A stretch of 44,574 bases of DNA from Candidatus Nezhaarchaeota archaeon (lineage in GTDB: Archaea > Thermoproteota > Methanomethylicia > Nezhaarchaeales > WYZ-LMO8), in the NCBI GenBank assembly GCA_025059375.1, contig JANXDO010000001.1, forward strand, positions 1-44,574. The letters are read 5' to 3'. The notes under the pieces are model-generated. The model saw only the letters and a program-made list of their open reading frames with translations, was not told where the DNA came from and searched no databases. Below are positions 30,933 to 39,156 of this stretch, piece after piece; the first letter of the stretch is position 1, and every line of letters starts with the position of its first letter. The position numbers and the translations under genes are program-made.

Positions 30933-32573
30933 GTGAGTGGAAGGATAACCCTTAAGGTCTTCCGCTACAATCCGGCCAAGGACGAAGAACCCCACTACGA
31001 CACCTACGAAGTCCCCTTTGTTGAAGGGGCGAGGGTACTAGACCTTCTAAACTACGTTAAAGAGAACTTAGATAGTACACTGGCCTACCGCTGGGAGTGT
31101 AGAGCAGGTCAGTGTGGAAGTTGTGCGATGATGGTTAATGGAAAAGCAGCATTAGCTTGCCAAACATTAGTCTCTCCTGAGGATAAAGAGATTACTTTAG
31201 AGCCACTTCCCATCTTCCCAGTCATTAAGGATTTAGTCGTAGACGTGGAGAAAGGCGTTAAGAAGATTCTTAAAGCCAGACCATACGTCCATAGAGGATC
31301 ACCCTACAAGAGGCCCGAGATAGTCTATAGCTGGGAGATTGAGGAGGTCAAACCTTTAAGAGAATGCATTGAGTGTTGGTGCTGCATATCCATGTGCCCT
31401 GTTGTGAAGGTTGCTTGGGATGTTTATGGGGGTCCTATAGTTATGAACAGTGTGGCTAAGGTGGCTCTTGACCGTCGAAATGTATTCGACCATGTACTCT
31501 TAGCTTATTTAGATGGTTTAAATGCGTGCACTCAGTGTGCTATGTGTTATGAAGTGTGCCCTAAGGAGATAGAAATACCAGAGAAGGCTGTAGGTCGAAT
31601 GCGCTACATAGCTTACAATAAACGCAACCTCATAAGGCCAGATCATCGACTCATAGTTGAAAGCATGAAGAGGGATTACAACCCACTCATGGAGCCTGCA
31701 ATGAGCAGAGCTAATTGCTTTGGTGAGTGGGCTGGTCTTCCAGCCTTAGACACACCAATAGCTAGAGAGGATGCTGAAATCCTCTACTTCGTTGGTTGCA
31801 TGGCTAGTTGGAGAGAACAGGCAGTTGCCAGAGCAACAGCTACTTTACTTAAGCTTGTAGGAGCAAACTTTACAGTTCTAGGTCCCTATGAGCATGATTG
31901 TGGCTCGGTTCTCTTCAGGTTAGGGGATTTAGAGCTCGCCAGATCCTTTGCCCTGTACATGAAAAATTCACTTAAAAGGTACAATAAAATACACACAATA
32001 GTAACTTCATGTGCAGGGTGCTATAGAACTTTTAAGCGTGATTACCCGGAAAAATTAGGCATAGATCTTGGAGCCCAGATACTGCACTCGTCCGAACTAT
32101 TTAACCAGTACTTAAAGGATGGAAAGCTAAACATTAGAGAGGAGCTAAACCTAAGGGCAACATACCATGATCCATGTCACCTTGGAAGACACGTAGGGGT
32201 CTTTGATCCGCCTCGAGAGATAATCAAGGTAATAGGCGTCGATCTACAGGAAATGCTTAATGGAAGATATCGAGATAAGTCACTATGCTGTGGAGCCGGT
32301 GGGGGAGTAAGGTCAGGTTTCCGTGAAGTTGCTAGAGAAGTAGCAGCTTACAGGATACGCATGGATGTACCCAAAGAAGTACCCATGACCGTTCATGCAT
32401 GCCCCTTCTGCCACTTCAACTTCGAGGATGCTGTTAAAACTAAAGGCTTCAAGCTAATCAATGTAGACTTAACAGAGCTACTTCTCACAGCAGTGATGGG
32501 GCCCGATGCATCTAAAGTAATTGGAAAAGAAAGATACGAAACAATAATACATCTTTCACATAGACAAAGATAA
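30933..32573 (+). CDS. tfrB: TfrB-like Fe-S subunit with C-terminal CCG (HdrB-type) domains
   Basis: The electron-transfer subunit of the fumarate reductase. Numbering from this start: a plant-type [2Fe-2S] site (C56, C61, C64, C76), two [4Fe-4S] sites (CIECWCCISMC and CTQCAMCYEVC, about 145-209), and two cysteine-rich CCG domains as in HdrB/HdrD. The second CCG domain is intact (DPCHLGRH, LCCGAGGG, ACPFC). The first reads HDCGS, with aspartate replacing one of the paired cysteines. This layout matches thiol:fumarate reductase, which couples CoM-SH and CoB-SH oxidation to fumarate reduction; similar fusions exist outside methanogens. I chose GTG 30933 because AGGTGA lies 5 nt upstream; GTG 30924 is the alternative. 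Confidence 0.88.
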   Translation: MSGRITLKVFRYNPAKDEEPHYDTYEVPFVEGARVLDLLNYVKENLDSTLAYRWECRAGQCGSCAMMVNGKAALACQTLVSPEDKEITLEPLPIFPVIKDLVVDVEKGVKKILKARPYVHRGSPYKRPEIVYSWEIEEVKPLRECIECWCCISMCPVVKVAWDVYGGPIVMNSVAKVALDRRNVFDHVLLAYLDGLNACTQCAMCYEVCPKEIEIPEKAVGRMRYIAYNKRNLIRPDHRLIVESMKRDYNPLMEPAMSRANCFGEWAGLPALDTPIAREDAEILYFVGCMASWREQAVARATATLLKLVGANFTVLGPYEHDCGSVLFRLGDLELARSFALYMKNSLKRYNKIHTIVTSCAGCYRTFKRDYPEKLGIDLGAQILHSSELFNQYLKDGKLNIREELNLRATYHDPCHLGRHVGVFDPPREIIKVIGVDLQEMLNGRYRDKSLCCGAGGGVRSGFREVAREVAAYRIRMDVPKEVPMTVHACPFCHFNFEDAVKTKGFKLINVDLTELLLTAVMGPDASKVIGKERYETIIHLSHRQR

Positions 32574-32597
32574 AAAAATGAATTTCAACTAAGGCCA

Positions 32598-33980
32598 CTA
32601 GGGCTTATACGTTGTCAGGATCTCTTCTTCAGGCGGTGGCGGTTTAATAAGCCCTGCTTTCATGAGTGTTCCAAGAGTCTCTCTAGCCTGCTTAATTATG
32701 GTTACAGCCTTCTCCCATAACTCCTCTCTACTAGGCTTTATCCTAGCTACCCCCTGTTTTATGGACTCCAAAGCGCAAGCGACAGCCTCTCTTGGATATG
32801 CCTCCCAATCTTCCATAGTTGGCACTATATACTCCTCATGAATCCCCTTCTCCTCAGCATATTCTGCTAGTGACTTAGCTGCTGCTATGCACATTTCATC
32901 CGTTATTGTCCTAGCTCTAACATCGAGCACTCCTCTAAATATAGCTGGGAACCCTAAGCTGTTGTTCACTTGATTGGGGAAATCAGATCTACCAGTAGCA
33001 ACTATCTTAGCCCCACCCTCCTTTGCCTCCCAAGGCCATATCTCCGGTATTGGGTTAGCACAAGCAAACACTATAGCGTCAGTCGCCATCTTAGCAACCC
33101 ACTCCTTCTTAATAACGCCTGGTCCAGGTTTAGACATGCCAATGCATACATCTGCACCCTCTAAAGCTTCAGGTATACCTCCAGTCTTACCTTCAGCATT
33201 GCTCTTCAATGCCCACCTCCACTTCCAAGGATCCTTCTCCTTCTCAAGTATGTCCTTCCTGTCTGGCGTTAATATGCCCTTACTATCAACCATGATTATA
33301 TTGCCAGCTTTAGCCCCTGCAAGTTCAAGCACATCAGCTATCTTAATGTTAGCAGCTCCAGCACCTATCAAAGCTATCTTGACTTCACTAAGCTTCTTAC
33401 CAACTAACTTCAAAGCATTTATAAGCCCTGCAAGCACAACCGTTGCGGTGCCCTGCTGATCATCATGCCAAACCGGTATCTGTAACCTCTTTCTTGCCTC
33501 CTCTAATATGTAAAAACACTTAGGTTTTTCTATATCCTCTAAGTTCACCCCACCAAAGGTGGGCTCTATCATTTCAAGGAATCTTATGTACTCGTCGACA
33601 TCTCGAACTCTAATAACCAACGGGAAAGCATCAACTCCCCCTAAGTACTTAAACAAGAGAGCCTTACCCTCCATGACCGGTAAACCGGCCTCAGGACCTA
33701 TGTTGCCCAACCCTAAAACTCTACTTCCATCGCTAACGACGGCTACGTAATTCCACCTATTCGTGTACTCAAAACTACTATCAGGGTTGTCCTTAATTAT
33801 CTTGCAAGGCTCAGCTACTCCAGGAGTATACCACACATCGAAATCACTTAGTGCTCTTACAGCACACTTAGGGGCTACCTGAACCTTACCACCATAAAAC
33901 TTGTGGTAAGCTGGTGCTAGTTTAGCAGGTTTTGCAGCTTTTGCTAGAAGTTCTTCAACAGTCACCCTTCTCATGGACAT
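32598..33980 (-). CDS. malic enzyme (oxaloacetate-decarboxylating malate dehydrogenase)
   Basis: The enzyme interconverts malate and pyruvate plus CO2 with NAD(P). Visible in 460 residues are YTPGVAEPC, VSDGSRVLGLGNIGPEAGLPVMEGK with the catalytic lysine region, the metal-binding WHDDQQGTA, the nucleotide fold IGAGAANI, and FACANPIPEI with GRSDFPNQVNNSLGFP. The chosen start is ATG 33980, since GGTGGTGA lies 8 nt upstream; two codons before the GTG repeats a TTG is open but less likely. It converges with tfrB and, with fumarase and fumarate reductase, links pyruvate to succinate. Confidence 0.94.
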   Translation of the reverse strand: MSMRRVTVEELLAKAAKPAKLAPAYHKFYGGKVQVAPKCAVRALSDFDVWYTPGVAEPCKIIKDNPDSSFEYTNRWNYVAVVSDGSRVLGLGNIGPEAGLPVMEGKALLFKYLGGVDAFPLVIRVRDVDEYIRFLEMIEPTFGGVNLEDIEKPKCFYILEEARKRLQIPVWHDDQQGTATVVLAGLINALKLVGKKLSEVKIALIGAGAANIKIADVLELAGAKAGNIIMVDSKGILTPDRKDILEKEKDPWKWRWALKSNAEGKTGGIPEALEGADVCIGMSKPGPGVIKKEWVAKMATDAIVFACANPIPEIWPWEAKEGGAKIVATGRSDFPNQVNNSLGFPAIFRGVLDVRARTITDEMCIAAAKSLAEYAEEKGIHEEYIVPTMEDWEAYPREAVACALESIKQGVARIKPSREELWEKAVTIIKQARETLGTLMKAGLIKPPPPEEEILTTYKP

Positions 33981-34030
33981 TCTTAAGCTCACCACCAAAA
34001 CTCGACTTCAAAATTCTACCTTCAAAGAAA

Positions 34031-34040
34031 ACTATATAAG
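34031..34040 (-). promoter_or_regulatory. TATA box of the malic enzyme gene
   Basis: On the minus strand CTTATATAGT lies about 55 bp before the chosen ATG. It predicts a leader of roughly 28 nt that contains the GGTGGTGA ribosome binding site. The rest of 34041-34456 holds no recognisable gene. Confidence 0.5.
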
Positions 34041-34456
34041 AATTTCCAGCCTGATGTCCCCTAAGCTTCTTACTATCATAAAAAGAAACTCGTCAAATTA
34101 TGAAAGTCAAAGCCAAGAAAGTAAATCAATTAACAAGTAAATCAAGTTTTAATCATCACTTGGCAGAAAGAGACACGGTGACATCCGACAATGAGTAATT
34201 TGAGGAATAGCTAATATCACATGGTCCAGGTAAGCACGTAACGCCACAAATTTAGAAGCATTAAGAGCATACATGATGTCGATTGGCATGAAGCAGCTTA
34301 AAGACCACTAAACCTTGTGCAAGGGCGTTAAAGCAACATCCATTAATTGTTCAACTACTAAACGAGTCATTAATGAGGGCAATCGAGGATAAACTGATAA
34401 CTAAGGCATCCTTAAAGCACTACACTTAAATAAAACCTCAAGAAAAGCAGACCTAG

Positions 34457-34531
34457 GCCCCGGTGGTGTAGCCCGGTCTAGCATGTAGGCCTGTCGAGCC
34501 TGCGACCCGGGTTCAAATCCCGGCCGGGGCG
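34457..34531 (+). tRNA. tRNA-Asp (GTC)
   Basis: Acceptor GCCCCGG pairs with CCGGGGC (34524-34530) and the discriminator is G34531, as expected for Asp. The anticodon stem TAGGC/GCCTG (one G-U pair) encloses loop CTGTCGA, giving anticodon GTC. The T loop is TTCAAAT. There is no intron and no encoded CCA. A TATA-like CTTAAATAAA lies about 25-32 bp upstream. The following stretch to 34704 holds no gene. Confidence 0.95.
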
Positions 34532-34704
34532 CTAGCCTTAAGCTTCCCTCCTATAAAGGTAGAGTTTTAATGTGGTAAGTAAGGTCTATGACTATGAAAA
34601 TATGCTTAAGTGATGTATTTGTCTCATAGCTAGCCTCCAGTTAATAGTAAAAATGCTACGATTTCTGCTAGACAAAGATGTATAGCGTTATCTTCATAGG
34701 AGTT

Positions 34705-35505
34705 TTAATGGAGGGTTAATGGAACCTTTTCTCCTGGTCTAGGCGGTGTCAAAGTGTAGGCCTCGCTTACATTAATAACCCCCACTCGTCCAAGTAATGT
34801 TCTCTCCTCTCCTTCATAAACCCCTTTGACTTGATATGCAGTAGCATCCATTGTGAGGACCGATGCGGCTACTCGCTCCCCCGCCTTTAACCCATAGATC
34901 TCCGTTGAAGAGATGCCAAAAACCAGTTTTGACCCTGCTGCAGCAGCCCTCATGGACATGGTTGGAACTACGATCGGTTGTGCCCTCTCAAGATACGCTA
35001 AAACCTTAACCGCGTTGATCCTATTGAACTTTTCAGCTATGAGTGGATGTAGATGCCTCTCTCCTTCTCTTAGAGACAGAAACTTCGTAGCAAATACATC
35101 AATCAATGTCTTCAACTTAGATTTAGCCCTTTCAACTTGCCATACTTCCTTAACCTTAATGACGCCAGCAGCTCTAGCCCCCATATAGGGATTGTATTTG
35201 AAGAGCGGAACTTCCGATATGAAATTATAGTATTTCCCCACTCTCTCAAATCCTTCAAAAATGCCTGTGGCTATGTAATTTTCAAGCCTATCCGTTACGA
35301 CACAAACACATACACTGCACCCTTTAATGAGATTTTTCTTAGTCTTGAGCATCATGAGCTCGCCGAAGACAAGGGTCTCTTCATCAAATGCCCTTAAAGA
35401 AAGAATGGGCACAACATTGGGCTCCTTGTCTTCACTGATCGTTGCCAGGAACTTTCCTGCTCTCTCAAGATTAAAAGCTTCAATAGCACTACGAGGAAGC
35501 CCCAT
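34705..35505 (-). CDS. flavin-reductase/PNPOx-like split-barrel protein
   Basis: The 266-residue protein appears to contain a pyridoxamine-oxidase-like FMN-binding barrel. It begins near the N terminus with RAGKFLATISEDKEPNVVPI, LVFGELMMLKTKKNLIKG and CVCVVTDRLENYIATG, with a second barrel-like half after residue 170. The start is the second of two adjacent ATGs (35505); GAGGTGA lies upstream and the preceding gene's TGA overlaps it as ATGA. It is the last gene of a three-gene operon with the glycyl-radical enzyme and its activase. It may supply reducing power or handle the product, but its substrate is unknown. Confidence 0.7.
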   Translation of the reverse strand: MGLPRSAIEAFNLERAGKFLATISEDKEPNVVPILSLRAFDEETLVFGELMMLKTKKNLIKGCSVCVCVVTDRLENYIATGIFEGFERVGKYYNFISEVPLFKYNPYMGARAAGVIKVKEVWQVERAKSKLKTLIDVFATKFLSLREGERHLHPLIAEKFNRINAVKVLAYLERAQPIVVPTMSMRAAAAGSKLVFGISSTEIYGLKAGERVAASVLTMDATAYQVKGVYEGEERTLLGRVGVINVSEAYTLTPPRPGEKVPLTLH

Positions 35506-36431
35506 CATTTCACCTCTCTCACCATTCCACTCCATGTAACATTAAGTACTCCTTCCTCCTTAGCTACTTGAACCAATTTCTCCATCTCTTCCCGCTTCAT
35601 GAGCCTAGCATGTTCTAATGGAAACTTTAAGCCTAGGCGTTTGTACTTTGATATGCAGAGGTTATTGAAAGCGAGTAGTTCGTAGCGCTCAACGGTAGGC
35701 AATCTCTCAACTATGAAGCGAGCTATGGCTCTAACGTTTTCCTCGTTATCAGTCATTCCAGGTATGATTGGTGTTCTAATCCACATGCGTGCACCTTCTT
35801 CAGCTAGCTTAACCGCGTTTTCCCATATAAGTCCGGGATCCACACCTGTAAACTCTCTATGCTTAACAGGGTCCATTATCTTGAGGTCGTAGAGAATGAG
35901 ATCAACATAGCTTAACAATTTCTTGAATTTATCCCATGGAGCGAAGCCACTAGTGTCTAAAGCTACATGGATGCCAAGCCCCTTAAGTTTTGGAAGAACT
36001 TCAGCTAAAAAGTCAGCCTGCAACATAGGCTCTCCTCCTGAAAAAGTGACTCCACCACCTGATACCCTGTAAAACGGCGTATCACGTACAACTTCGTCTA
36101 TCAGCATATCAACACTATACTCAACGCCTATGATCTCCAGTGCACCTGTTGGACAGGCCCTTACACACGATTCACACGTCATACACTTTAACCTATCTAT
36201 GCGAATACCACTTACTTCCAGCTTAATTGCCCCCACTTTACATGCTTTGATGCATGCTCTTGCACCAATACACCTCACATCATACCACACAAGTTCCGGC
36301 TTAGGGTTAATGCCTTCAGGATTCTGGCACCAGATACACCTTAGGGGGCACCCTTTCATGAAGACCGTAGTCCTTATGCCAGGGCCATCTTCTGTAGAGA
36401 ACCTTTGAATGTTAAATATTATTCCCTTCAA
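35505..36431 (-). CDS. glycyl-radical enzyme activase (radical SAM)
   Basis: It installs the glycyl radical on the upstream-encoded enzyme using SAM. The radical SAM site is C28-x3-C32-x2-C35 (GCPLRCIWCQNPEG), followed by a ferredoxin-like insert (about 50-100). The second insert site is complete (C83, C86, C89, C93). The first shows only C54, C60 and C64, with alanine at 57 where a cysteine is expected. GGGVTFSGGEPMLQ is the SAM-binding region. Such two-cluster inserts are typical of activases for dehydratase, decarboxylase and fumarate-adding enzymes, not of the short pyruvate formate-lyase activase. It begins 12 bp after its partner. Confidence 0.93.
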   Translation of the reverse strand: MKGIIFNIQRFSTEDGPGIRTTVFMKGCPLRCIWCQNPEGINPKPELVWYDVRCIGARACIKACKVGAIKLEVSGIRIDRLKCMTCESCVRACPTGALEIIGVEYSVDMLIDEVVRDTPFYRVSGGGVTFSGGEPMLQADFLAEVLPKLKGLGIHVALDTSGFAPWDKFKKLLSYVDLILYDLKIMDPVKHREFTGVDPGLIWENAVKLAEEGARMWIRTPIIPGMTDNEENVRAIARFIVERLPTVERYELLAFNNLCISKYKRLGLKFPLEHARLMKREEMEKLVQVAKEEGVLNVTWSGMVREVK

Positions 36432-36443
36432 GAGAACTCACTC

Positions 36444-38840
36444 TCATAAGCCATGACAGGTCCTGGCTATTATCTCCTCTTGCTGCTCTCTTCCTAGAGT
36501 TACAAAGTAAGCATTATAGCCTGTTACACGAACAAGAAGGTTCCTATACTCATCAGGTCTTCTTTGAGCTTCTCTCAATATCTCTGGAGATATCATGTTT
36601 ATTTGAAGGTTTGTTATTCCGATCTCACAGCATGCAAGCAAGAAAGCTGCCAATTTCTCTAAGTGCTCGTAGTCTCTTACACATGAAGGATTTAATGAAA
36701 TTACAAGCGAGGCCCCATTGGGGGCCGTTTCAAGCCCCAGCTTCCCAACAGAGCGTACAACAGCTGTTGGACCTTTACGGTCCATTCCCTGGACAGGCTG
36801 GACACCATTCGACAGAAACCTGCCTCTAGGTCTTCCATCTGGTGTAGCTGCAGTCTTGGGTCCAAAGTCTATGTAGTAGTTCCAAGAAAGGTAACCCCCT
36901 CTAAACCTCCTTTTAGTCAGTGGCGAAGTATACTTGAATACCTCTTGAGTCCAGAATCTTGATACTTTTCTAGCGATCAGATCCACGTAGTCATCATCGT
37001 TTCCAAATTTTGGTGCCTTAAATAGAAGCCTCCTCTGGAGCTCATCAAAGCCCTCGAAGTTCCTATTTATGGCTTCTACTAGCTCCTCCATGGTAACTTC
37101 CCTTTGCTCGAAGACCAGCTTCTTCACCGCAGCTAAGCTGTCAGCAACTGTTGCTAATCCCACGCCTTCAACTGTAATGAAATTGTATACTGCTCCTCCT
37201 TGCCTCACATCAATCCCTTTCTCAGCACATCCTTCTATCAAGGCTGATAAGTAAGGCACCGGCTCCCAACGTGCCCTTATCGCATCCGCCTCTGATGCAA
37301 GCTTTAAGGTTATTTGAATACATTTTTTGAGTTGAGCAAAGTAAGTCTCCTCAAACTCCTCGTAACTCTTAAACCTCTTCGGGTCCTTGGTCCTCACTCC
37401 TATCATCTCACCAGTCTTTAAGTCACGTCCCATACCAAAGACTAGCTCCAAGGGCTTGGCTAGGTTTATGTTGACGTCTACCGTCCCAGATCTATCTTTA
37501 CCTTGAAGTGTATTCTCAAGGCATCCAACACACGCATAGTCCCAAACCTCGTTTTCTGAAATCCCTTCCCATATTAGTCCCTTCATTGATTGTTCGTCAA
37601 AATTTAACAGGAATGGCGAGCCTTGACTACGAGCTAAGACTTGACACACTCGAAGGAGAAATGCTCTAGAGATTCCTTTGTGTAACCTAATGTTTAATTT
37701 GGGTTCAAGCATGTTCATTTCCTCGGTAACCTCAAGAATTAGCCACGTAAGCTCATTCACAGCATCACTTCCATCTTCCTTTATTCCTCCTATCGTTATA
37801 AGCTGGCCAAAGCCCGAGTTAATTCCTTGATTTCCTATCTTTCCCATGTAATCATAGGCGTAGTTGTGCTTTATCCAGAAGCAGCATAGAAGCTCTTTTG
37901 CAAACTCCTTTGTTAGCTTGCCCTCCCCTATGTCCCTCTTAAAGTATGGGTATAGGTACTGGTCGAGTCTTCCATAAGATAGCCCTGGTCCTGGATAGCT
38001 TTCAGCTGCCATTACGAGCATGTGTGTAAACCATAGTGCTTGGAGAGCCTCCCAAAATGTCTCCGGAGGCTCCCACGGAACCTTCCTGCAGATTCTAGCT
38101 ATTTCGAGGAGCTCAGCCCTCCTCCCATCATCCTCCTCCTTCTCAGCTAGTCTATCAGCTTCCTCAGCATATCGCTCGGCAAACCTCTTTACCGCCTCAA
38201 CTGCTATTATCATGGCCCTAACGTAATCCTTCCTTTCTTTATTCTTATGTTTGTCCATCCATTGAAGCAGCTCATCTCTTATCCCTTTAAACCCCTTCTC
38301 AAGGACCTTCTTGTAGTTAGGTATTATATGTCCGGGAATTGCACCACAATTCATGACACCTAGATCTGAGAGCTTAACCATACTCCTAAACCAACGTTCT
38401 TCAACCTTCCTCCATCTCTTGGCTTCCTTCTTCGTGAAGCACTTTGATAGTGCAGTGTTAAAGTGAAAACCCACTATGAGTTCGCCGTCAAGTATTCTTA
38501 CCGGAAGATACTCCTCTATGACCTTCTTAAAGAATATGGCCCTCCTAATGGGTAGGCTCTCTTTCCAGAAGTCCTCTGGAAGATTGACCTTAATGGCTAG
38601 CACTTTCAGCGAGTCCCTCATTGCAGGGAGGAAGGGAAACATCTCGGGAACCACTCCCCAGTCATGGTATGAGAAGACTTCATCCCACGGCATGCCTGTA
38701 GTGTAGGCGATAACCTCATTGGTAGGACGCCTTTCAAAGGAGAAGTACTCATCTCTAAGCTTCTTAATCCTCTTAGAGAGCTTCTCAGAAAAAGACCAAA
38801 GCTGAACTACTTTAATGAGTTCCACCCTCCTTGTTAACAT
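36444..38840 (-). CDS. glycyl-radical enzyme of the dehydratase/eliminase type, substrate unknown
   Basis: This 798-residue enzyme has the C-terminal glycyl-radical motif RVTGYNAYF with G774 and a following REQQEEII. The active-site cysteine is C440 in ACVGCLEN, with E442 two residues on: the Cys-x-Glu arrangement of glycerol/diol dehydratase, CutC-like and decarboxylase members. Pyruvate formate-lyase has two adjacent cysteines there, so it is not PFL. The usual GCVEP reads GCLEN here, which may reflect an unusual substrate. It is followed by its activase and a flavoprotein gene. The start is ATG at 38840. Confidence 0.9.
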   Translation of the reverse strand: MLTRRVELIKVVQLWSFSEKLSKRIKKLRDEYFSFERRPTNEVIAYTTGMPWDEVFSYHDWGVVPEMFPFLPAMRDSLKVLAIKVNLPEDFWKESLPIRRAIFFKKVIEEYLPVRILDGELIVGFHFNTALSKCFTKKEAKRWRKVEERWFRSMVKLSDLGVMNCGAIPGHIIPNYKKVLEKGFKGIRDELLQWMDKHKNKERKDYVRAMIIAVEAVKRFAERYAEEADRLAEKEEDDGRRAELLEIARICRKVPWEPPETFWEALQALWFTHMLVMAAESYPGPGLSYGRLDQYLYPYFKRDIGEGKLTKEFAKELLCCFWIKHNYAYDYMGKIGNQGINSGFGQLITIGGIKEDGSDAVNELTWLILEVTEEMNMLEPKLNIRLHKGISRAFLLRVCQVLARSQGSPFLLNFDEQSMKGLIWEGISENEVWDYACVGCLENTLQGKDRSGTVDVNINLAKPLELVFGMGRDLKTGEMIGVRTKDPKRFKSYEEFEETYFAQLKKCIQITLKLASEADAIRARWEPVPYLSALIEGCAEKGIDVRQGGAVYNFITVEGVGLATVADSLAAVKKLVFEQREVTMEELVEAINRNFEGFDELQRRLLFKAPKFGNDDDYVDLIARKVSRFWTQEVFKYTSPLTKRRFRGGYLSWNYYIDFGPKTAATPDGRPRGRFLSNGVQPVQGMDRKGPTAVVRSVGKLGLETAPNGASLVISLNPSCVRDYEHLEKLAAFLLACCEIGITNLQINMISPEILREAQRRPDEYRNLLVRVTGYNAYFVTLGREQQEEIIARTCHGL

Positions 38841-39118
38841 TGATTATAACATCAACACTTAAGCGTAGCGTCTCGCTAGCCTTACCTGATAGACATCGTG
38901 TTCCTCAAGTAAGTCTTTTTAGGCCTTTAAAGAATTTAACTTGTATAACACCATAATCGCATGGCGTAGTTGAGCCCTCTATCCAATTATCAGCTAAATG
39001 TTAGTTCTGCTTCAAAGTTCTGCCTCAAACATACTTAACCCTTGAAACATAAATAATCAAGCCCATCTTGGTCATGAGCCCTACTAATGTGCTAAGATTA
39101 CTAACCATGAGGTGAGGA

Positions 39119-39125
39119 TTATAAG
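39119..39125 (+). promoter_or_regulatory. TATA box of the ThDP enzyme gene
   Basis: TTATAAG ends 31 bp before the ATG at 39157, predicting a very short leader beginning near the GAGG ribosome binding site (about 39149). The 315-bp divergent gap 38841-39156 holds no gene. A TTATAAT on the other side is too close (about 3-9 bp) to the glycyl-radical enzyme ATG to be its TATA box. Confidence 0.5.
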
Positions 39126-39156
39126 GTTAGAAGATCTAACTTATTGTTGAGGTTTT

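Noticed and set aside
36444-38840. Pyruvate formate-lyase
   Set aside because: PFL needs two adjacent active-site cysteines. This protein has a single cysteine in VGCLEN with a glutamate two residues on, and a long activase with a ferredoxin insert.
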